Below, in pieces: positions 57,869-64,000 of a stretch of 64,000 bases of DNA. The stretch is from Symbiodinium natans (taxonomy: Eukaryota > Sar > Dinophyceae > Suessiales > Symbiodiniaceae). The notes below the pieces were generated by a model. That model saw nothing but the letters and a program-made list of their open reading frames with translations. It ran no database searches and was not told the DNA's origin. Position numbers and translations under genes: made by a program. Numbering within the stretch: the first letter of the stretch is position 1; the number at the start of each line of letters is the position of its first letter. The stretch lies in the NCBI GenBank assembly GCA_905221605.1, contig CAJNDS010001191.1, positions 710,644 to 774,643 of the forward strand, in the 5' to 3' direction.

Positions 57869-58573
57869 GGGTTTAGGGTTTAGGGTTTAGGGTTTAGGTT
57901 TCAGGGATTAGGGTGACATGCACGCCCCAACGCGAAACTCCCAGCTGCCGCCAAAGCCAGGGGTTGAAGCAAGGCGGCCACACTGGGAATAGGCAGATCT
58001 GGAAGGCCACCAGGGGCATACTTCTAAACCTACACAACCCCCCCCCCCCCCCCCCGTCAACACTAGACACACCAGAACAAACCCTAACCCTAAACCCTAA
58101 ACCCTAAACCCTAAACCCTAAACTCCTGAAACAGTGCTTCTTCAACTCAAAGCCCCTGGCATAGCTTGCCAGTTTTGAGACCCATGGGGCCAACGCCAAA
58201 GCCTCTGCAAGGCTTTACGGAAGGCCCTAAAACTCTGTTGAAAATAGCCCTCGGTCGGAACCCTCACGCTGCAAGCACAAAGCTTAAATAAAGCCCCAGA
58301 GCACCCAGAACACGTTCAAAAATCCCAAGACCCAAGAACGACTAGCCCTTAGCCCGGACCCGCAAGCCCTGAAGCCCCCCCAAACCGCAAAACCCAAAAA
58401 CCCCACAGCCCCAAGCCTGAAAGCTCTAAAGCCCGAAAGCCGCAGAACCCCCTAAACCCCAACCAGCACCCTAAACCCTAAGCCCGAAGCCCTAAAACCT
58501 AAACCCTAAACCCTAAACCCTAGACCCTAAACCCTAAACCCTAAACCCCCCAAAACCCCAACCCGCGATTAAC

Positions 58574-58671
58574 GTAGCCCAGGGCTGGCGCGACGAGGCG
58601 CTTCTGCACGGGGCTACGGCCTGGCTGTGCGAGGGCCGGCGCAGCTTGGCGAGGTATTGGAGGGACCTAAA
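58574..58671 (+). CDS. Exon-like island
   Basis: VAQGWRDEALLHGATAWLCE then GRRSLARYWRDLK. GC-rich island between CCCTAAA and TTTAGGG tracts. Confidence 0.45.
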
Positions 58672-59260
58672 AATTCAGGAGTTTAGGGTCTAGGGTTTAG
58701 GCTTTAGGCTTTAGGCTTTAGGCTTTATGCGTTAGGGTGTAGGGTTTAAGGTTTAGGGTTTAGGGTTTACGGCTTGGGGTTTAGGGTTTAGGGTTTGGGT
58801 CGTATACTCGATGTGAGAAGCCAGAAAGGTACTGTTTGGTTCTGCTTTTGTACATGTTCTAGGGCCCGTGGCCGTGGAGCCAGCGCTGACAACATCCGAC
58901 CATGACTTCGGTGTGCTGTTGGCTTGCCATTTGCATTTCCTGTGTTTGCGCATGATTTCATGGTTGCTTTTGGTGGTTCTCGGCTAGAGTAATGTTTTTT
59001 CCTGCATCGTCACGCATGGCTGCCAGGCATTCAGAACTGTTTGTACGCAGCCCATGCATACACAAGCAGGTCAGCTTCGCACGGTGAAGCATAAACCCCT
59101 GAAACAACACCGAACATTACATACAAGAACGCGTCTCAGTTGCGTTTTTGAGATTGGTGGGAATGCGTGCACCAAGGATACAGTACAAGTCAGCAACTGT
59201 CGATGGATTGTTTCAAGCAGGGCAGGTGCAGGAGCGCCCCAAACGGCACATGCTAGCAAG

Positions 59261-59318
59261 GGGTTTAGGGTTTAGGGTTTAGGGTTTAGGGTTTAGGGTT
59301 TAGGGTTTAGGGTTTAGG
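59261..59318 (+). repeat. TTTAGGG array
   Basis: Eight heptamers. Confidence 0.95.
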
Positions 59319-60482
59319 GGAACCCTCTGAGTAAATTTCGAGATGCTCAGTTCACTTGCCTGCTTACCCAGAAACGCACAGTCGCTGACTCCTTCGAAAG
59401 AGGGCGAAGCAGTGTTGACGTTGTCGATGCTTGTCCTCTCTCGGTTTTTTTGCTTGGCAAGGGTGCAGCAATCTGCCCTGTTGATTCTAGCCTCTTGTTT
59501 ACTTTTGTTTACCAGCCGGGGCTTGGTTCCCTTGTGGAACCTTAAACCCTAAACCCTTCGGCAGTCAAAGCCTGGAGACTTCTGAGCTGGGCCTTTTGGA
59601 GCTCCACCGAAACCTGCCCAAAGACTTGGTAGGATAGTGGTACCCGTGTGAACCCTTTTTTGGTGTCCTAGGCTCCCTGATAAAGTCACCAACCACGAAA
59701 AGGGTGCCCTCATTACAGTATGGTTACTGGACTTCCAATGGAAAAGTGTCTCAGAAGCAGGGTGTGCTTAGAGGCTGAAATTAAAGCTCTTGGCCTTTTG
59801 GGTTGTAGGGGTTAGGGTTTAGGGTTTAGGGTTCCCCGGAACTAATGCAGACGATATTCTAAGACCCGAAGGGTGCCGAAAAGTGCCCTAAACCCTGAAG
59901 CCTACACCCTAAACGCACCCTGCCCTAAACCCTAACCCTAAATCCTAAACCCTAAACCCTAAACCCTAAACCTTAGGGCGGTTAGAGGCTGTTGCTTTCA
60001 TCTGTCCCTAGCGCAACAAAGCCTGCAGAGGTCACGCCGAGCTCCAGCCAGCGGAGGCTCTTTTGTTTTAGGGTTTAGGGTTTAGGGTGTAGGGTGTAGG
60101 GTTTAGGGTTTAGGGTTTAGGGTTCAGGGTGTCGGCGCTTGAGGGTCTTGGGGTTTAAGGTTTAGTGTGTAGGGTTCGGGCTAAATTTGGGTTTAGGGTT
60201 CAGGGTGTAGGGCTTAGGGTTTGGGCTAGGGTTCAGGGTGTAGGGTTTGGGGGTTCAGGGTAAAGCGTGACGCGTGCGCACACACACACACACAGACACA
60301 GATCCCAAGCCCTGCCTCTACCCTAAACCCTAAACCCTTCAAACCCTGAAAGCACCACTCCGGCAGAGGTCGCCACCCTTCTCCTAAGCCCTAATCCCTA
60401 ATCCCTAAACCCTAAACCCTAAACCCTAAACCCTAAACCCTAACCCCCCCTTGAACCCCCCTCCCTTAAGAACCCTATAAAG

Positions 60483-60582
60483 GTCGCCAGCCTTCTCGGC
60501 TCCTTTTCGACTTTGGGCTTCTCCTCGCCGCTGCTCCGGGCGGCCCTAGAACACGCCCGGGACCACGGCGCTCTTTCCTTGG
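60483..60582 (+). CDS. Exon-like island
   Basis: VASLLGSFSTLGFSSPLLRA then ALEHARDHGALSLG. GC-rich, bounded by heptamers and a T/G homopolymer. Confidence 0.4.
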
Positions 60583-60901
60583 GTTTTTTTTTTTGGGGGG
60601 GGGAGGGGTTTAGGGATTAGGGTTCAGGGTTGAGGGTTTAGGGTTGAGGGTTGAGGGGTTTAGGGTTGAGGGTTTAGGTTTCAGGCAGGGGCTGGGGGGG
60701 GGGGGGGTGTGGGGTGGTGTTTGTTTTTTGAAGGGTGCTTATTGTGTTCCTAAACCCTAAGAAACCCTTTTGTGGGGGGGGGGGGGGGGTACCCTGCAAG
60801 CGTCCGAGCCGCCAGGTGCCCCAAGAGGGGCTTTACTTCAGGGTTCCCCGAGCAGGAGAGAAGTGCGGGGACATAGGTTTTTGGGTGGTAGGGTTGAGGG
60901 T

Positions 60902-61008
60902 CTACCTAAGTCTCCATTGTAGTTCCTTCTTGGGGTTTCCGTATCGGAAATACCAAATATAAAACTTTGCTAAACCAAAAAGGGAACTGCAATGGAGACT
61001 TCGGTAGG
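60902..61008. mobile_element. Foldback element
   Basis: CTACCTAAGTCTCCATTGTA then GTTCC; inverse GGGAACTGCAATGGAGACTT then CGGTAGG. About 25 bp inverted ends. Single copy seen. Confidence 0.75.
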
Positions 61009-61151
61009 GTTCAGGGTTTAGGTTTTCTGGGTGAAGGAAGGCTTTGGCTTGTCAAATTTTTGGGCAGACGGACAGGTTTCGGCGCTTGGGGTCGGTGTTA
61101 TGCGAGATGGACCCTTGGGATATCTTATGCTTCTCTCGTTGAGCGTATGCG

Positions 61152-61247
61152 TTGGGATGCTCCCCCTTGTACCAGCAGTCCTTAACAGGGAGTATAGTAC
61201 CCCCAATTAGAATCCCTCTTAAGGACTTTTAGTATAAGGGGGATCCC
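61152..61247. mobile_element. Foldback family 1 copy with duplicated right arm
   Basis: TTGGGATGCTCCCCCTTGTA, CAGCAGTCCTTAACAGGG, TTAAGGACTTTTAGTATAAG, GGGGATCCCA; a second CTTAAGGACTGTTAGTATAA arm follows at about 61250-61276. Confidence 0.75.
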
Positions 61248-61317
61248 ACTGTCTTAAGGACTGTTAGTATAAGGGGGGGAGGTGGGGTTCTTGAAGGGCC
61301 ACTGTAGTAGTCATGTT

Positions 61318-61515
61318 GAGGGTTTAGGGTTTAGGGTTTAGGGTTTAGGGTTCAGGGTTTAGGGTTTAGGGTTTAGGGTTCAGGGTTTAGGGTTTAGGGT
61401 TTAGGGTTTAGGGTTTAGGGGTTTGGGTTTAGGGTTTAGGGTTTAGGGTTTAGGGTTTAGGGTTTAGGGTTTAGGGTTTAGGGTTTAGGGTTTAGGGTTT
61501 AGGGTTTAGGGTTTA
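61318..61515 (+). repeat. Long TTTAGGG array
   Basis: About 28 heptamers with periodic TTCAGGG variants in the first half and perfect units in the second. Confidence 0.97.
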
Positions 61516-61857
61516 TGCCTTGTCGCCCAGGCTTTGCTTCGAGCCTGGAGCCCAGGGACTCCCAGGAGCCCGAAAGAACTATAACAGAAATAAGGAAGTT
61601 CAGATTTTTATATTTTGTTGTGTATTTCTATTCGTTTTTTTTTGTAAGAATTGTTGTAATTAGTTTCTTTTGTTCAGGGTTTTCAGGGTTCCGGGCGGAA
61701 CCCAGAAAACCTCAACCTGCAAACCCTGAAGCCAGTATCTTAGGAGATTGCGATGCCTAAGAACGCAGAACGCCTCTGGCCCTGAGAATCGAAGCCGTGT
61801 CACTACGCGGACCGCAACCTCAAGCCTTAAGGCCTGGCCCCAAACCCTTGCTCTACC

Positions 61858-61960
61858 TTGGGATGTTCTCCCTGATACTATCAGTCCTCAAAGGGGGGGG
61901 GGGGGGGGGGGTTGCTATAATCCCAATTAAGGACTGTTAGCCTCATGGGGAACATCCCAA
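61858..61960. mobile_element. Foldback family 1 copy with poly-G core
   Basis: TTGGGATGTTCTCCCTGATA, CTATCAGTCCTCAAAGG, an about 20 G run, TTAAGGACTGTTAGCCTCAT, GGGGAACATCCCAA. Confidence 0.8.
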
Positions 61961-62040
61961 GCTCAACCGTAAATCCCAAACAGCCCGGAACCCTGCACCG
62001 ACCCAAGCCTCCACCGATATTTTTCTGGCTTCTCGAAACT

Positions 62041-62112
62041 GTGACCCCTTTTGGTTACTATTTAAGGCAGCCCCTAATTTGTAGGGCACCAAGAAAGGGA
62101 CCATAAGTTAGA
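62041..62112. mobile_element. Short foldback (family 12)
   Basis: GTGACCCCTTTTGGTTACTA and CACCAAGAAAGGGACCATAA; similar short foldbacks at 62815-62886 and about 19083-19158. Confidence 0.4.
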
Positions 62113-62134
62113 GAACTGACCATGGAACCTTCCT

Positions 62135-62220
62135 TCCTGCGAAGTGCCCAGACGCTCAGGTGGCCATTGAGATGCCACCCAGCAGCTGCACTGAGGCTGT
62201 GCAGGGCGCTGTGGATGCAG
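62135..62220 (+). CDS. Exon-like island with good donor
   Basis: KCPDAQVAIEMPPSSCTEAV then QGAVDA, ending GATGCAG/GTGCCG. Confidence 0.4.
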
Positions 62221-62629
62221 GTGCCGAAAGGGGGGGGGGGGGTGGGGCTAACGGTGCTTTTCTGCGCTCCCCCCCAGTGGGTTCAGGTAGAGTTTGAGGA
62301 CTTCGGGATTGCGTTCTGGTTTGGGCCCGTTTCGGTTTCGGGGTTCTGGCAGATTCTGGCCGGGGCTGCCAGGCCAGGTGTTACCGGCCCCCAAGGACGC
62401 CATGGTCCGCCCGAAAGCTCGAAGCCCCCTCTCAGCCCCAAACTCGAGCTAACACGAAGCCTTGATCCCTAAACCCTTCTCATTAAACCCTAAACCCTAA
62501 ACCCTAAACCCTAAACCCTAAACCCTACAAGTGAGGCATGTCAGTGCGAAGCACAGCAGTACGATCACTGCCAGCTCCTCAGGTCGTGCTTGCATGGCTC
62601 TGTCTTATTCTCCAGGAACGCTGTGGGCT

Positions 62630-62738
62630 AAGTCTAGGGTTTAGGGTTTAGTGTTTAGGGTTTAGGGTTTAGGGTTTAGGGTTTAGAGTTTAGGGTTTAG
62701 GGTTTAGGGTTTAGGGTTTAGGGTTTAGGGTTTAGGGT
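62630..62738 (+). repeat. TTTAGGG array
   Basis: About fifteen heptamers with TTTAGTG and TTTAGAG variants. Confidence 0.95.
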
Positions 62739-62814
62739 CATATCACCCCTGTCGATGTAGAGCGCCGCCAGAGAAGAAGCCAGCCAACCACCACTTGGGC
62801 GGTTGTCAAACTCA

Positions 62815-62886
62815 TGGTCCCTTTTTGGACCCTTATTGTAATACGGCACCTAATATTTTTCGGTACCCCAAAAGGGATCATAGTTT
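62815..62886. mobile_element. Short foldback (family 12)
   Basis: ATGGTCCCTTTTTGGACCC to GGTACCCCAAAAGGGATCAT. Confidence 0.5.
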
Positions 62887-62936
62887 TGACAGCCACCCAC
62901 TTGCTGCTGATGCCAACGCCCGTCTTCCGACCGCAG

Positions 62937-63030
62937 AGTCGAGCTGAGAAGCCCCGCGTGAGGCTGAAACGATGTACTACTCAGCTGCGGCAGCTTCCAG
63001 ATGAGGACGTCTCGCTCCCGGGGCCCAAGG
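62937..63030 (+). CDS. Exon-like island
   Basis: After CCGCAG: SRAEKPRVRLKRCTTQLRQL then PDEDVSLPGPKG, followed by heptamers. Confidence 0.4.
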
Positions 63031-63118
63031 GCCTAGGGTTTAGGGTTTAGGGTTTAGGGTTCAGGGCTTAGGGTTTAGGGTTAGAGTTTGATAACACCTT
63101 GCCATACCCGCCCCCTAG

Positions 63119-63170
63119 GAGATCCAGCGAGTATCTGGCCGCCAGGAGAATGACCTCTTCCTATATCTTT
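63119..63170 (+). CDS. Short exon candidate
   Basis: After CCCCTAG: EIQRVSGRQENDLFLYL, ending near CTTTAAATCC. Confidence 0.3.
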
Positions 63171-63300
63171 AAATCCCCCAACTGCCCTAACCTCAGACCC
63201 TCAAGCCCTACATCCCTGCCCTCCACCCCTGAATCCAAGCACAACCTGCACCCTCAACCGCCTCAACCCATTCCCGCATCCGCCTCAGCCCTAAGCTACT

Positions 63301-63414
63301 AGCTTCTTAAGCCCCCAAAAATTGAAAACAAATATTCCCCCTTATATATGGGCAATATAGAGAGTTTTTTTTTTTTTTTTTTTGGGGGGGGGGGGGGTGT
63401 TCTTAAGCAAATAG
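63301..63414. mobile_element. Foldback family 7 with T/G homopolymer core
   Basis: GCTTCTTAAGCCCCCAAAA at the left, poly-T then poly-G, TGTTCTTAAGCAAATAG at the right. Mirror arrangement of the poly-C/poly-A core at 38159. Confidence 0.55.
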
Positions 63415-63817
63415 TCGTTTCATATTTCTTGGGGGCTCATAAGCACATGGTAGTTTTAAGAGGCCTTAAGGGGGCGCTAGGGGCTTTGAGGCTTAGGAGG
63501 GTTTCGGTCTAGAGGGGGGGGGGGTTTCTTAAGCAAATATCGCTGGCATTGCAAAGAGTTCGCTGCAAGGCCGAGAAGCTACGAAGTTTGGCCATGGGCC
63601 CAGATGGGGTGGGTAGGTCGGGTTTCGGTGTTTTGAGATGTTTTGAGGGGTTTAGGGTTTAGGGTTTAGGGGTTTTTAGGGTTTAGGGTCTAGTGTTTAG
63701 GGTTTAGGGTTTAGGGTGTAGTTCAGCTCAGAAAGGCACTGGTGATGATGTCTCCCCACTAGGCCCCCAAAACCCTAAACCCCGAAGACCTAAACCCTTA
63801 GGTGAGGTGAGGTGAGG

Positions 63818-63903
63818 TGAAGTTCGACCAGGGCACGAGCCCGGCAGCCGGGCATGACAAAAAGGCGTCTCCTCCGGAACAAGACCAAGGATCAAGCCCC
63901 AGG
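63818..63903 (+). CDS. Exon-like island
   Basis: VKFDQGTSPAAGHDKKASPP then EQDQGSSP, ending CCCCAG before a TTTAGGG tract. A further weak island (VRCKAEKLRSLAMGPDGVG) lies at 63558-63618. Confidence 0.35.
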
Positions 63904-64000
63904 GGTTTAGGGTTTAGGGTTTGGGGTTTGGGGTTTAGGGTTTAGGGTCCAGACACACAGAGGGCGCAAGGGTCAACAGCAGCGACCGACCAACAAAACC

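Overview
This window looks like nuclear DNA of a dinoflagellate. The evidence is dense interspersion of the TTTAGGG/CCCTAAA telomere-type heptamer in both orientations, dozens of short (40-200 bp) exon-like islands that all read on the + strand (dinoflagellate genes lie in one-way arrays), introns with GT-AG and GC-AG ends, a near-intact match to the dinoflagellate spliced leader, and many small foldback (MITE-like) elements. Genus is not determinable. Almost nothing here is a conventional compact gene. The recognisable coding units are an intronless UDP-glycosyltransferase-like gene (8275-9798), the three ORFs of one large LTR element (23330-32170), a LINE reverse-transcriptase remnant (about 45570-45803), and many partial exons of genes I do not recognise.

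Layout. 1.6-7.4 kb holds exons of an unknown gene (copy 1). 17.8-34.3 kb holds colinear paralogous exons (copy 2): 1607 with 17814/18059, 3164 and 4343 with 19949/20333, 4822 with 21927, 5510 with 33103, and 6360/7335 with 34141. Comparing the copies exposes three introns present in one copy and absent from the other, with the frame kept: 17885-18058 and 20060-20332 in copy 2, and 6438-7334 in copy 1. All three contain telomere-type repeats; the 273 bp intron at 20060 is largely a TTTAGGG array. The glycosyltransferase lies downstream of the copy 1 exons. 10.4-15.2 kb and 35-64 kb contain further + strand exon islands separated by heptamer arrays, foldback elements and homopolymers.

The 8.84 kb LTR element sits in a CCCTAAA array between two copy 2 exons. 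It has 287 bp LTRs differing at only 3 positions as read by eye, a 5 bp target duplication (CCCTA) and a polypurine tract. I see no reverse transcriptase, integrase or protease. Instead it encodes a 2089-residue protein (WW, S1, PABP-type MLLE, three CCCH zinc fingers, SAM-like region) and a second ORF with three more CCCH fingers that has no usable ATG and lies +1 relative to ORF1 at a TGA. This is the best candidate for an undescribed system: a recently active, apparently non-autonomous LTR element built from RNA-binding and poly(A)-machinery-like domains.

The second theme is the heptamer arrays themselves. One array (18687-18784) interrupts a foldback element and is flanked by a short target-site-like duplication; a second interrupts another foldback family at 42599-42637; a third site (about 21661) has gained a single unit. 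Together with the intron comparisons this suggests that telomere-type repeats are being inserted throughout this genome, sometimes becoming introns. All paralogue and repeat alignments were made by eye.
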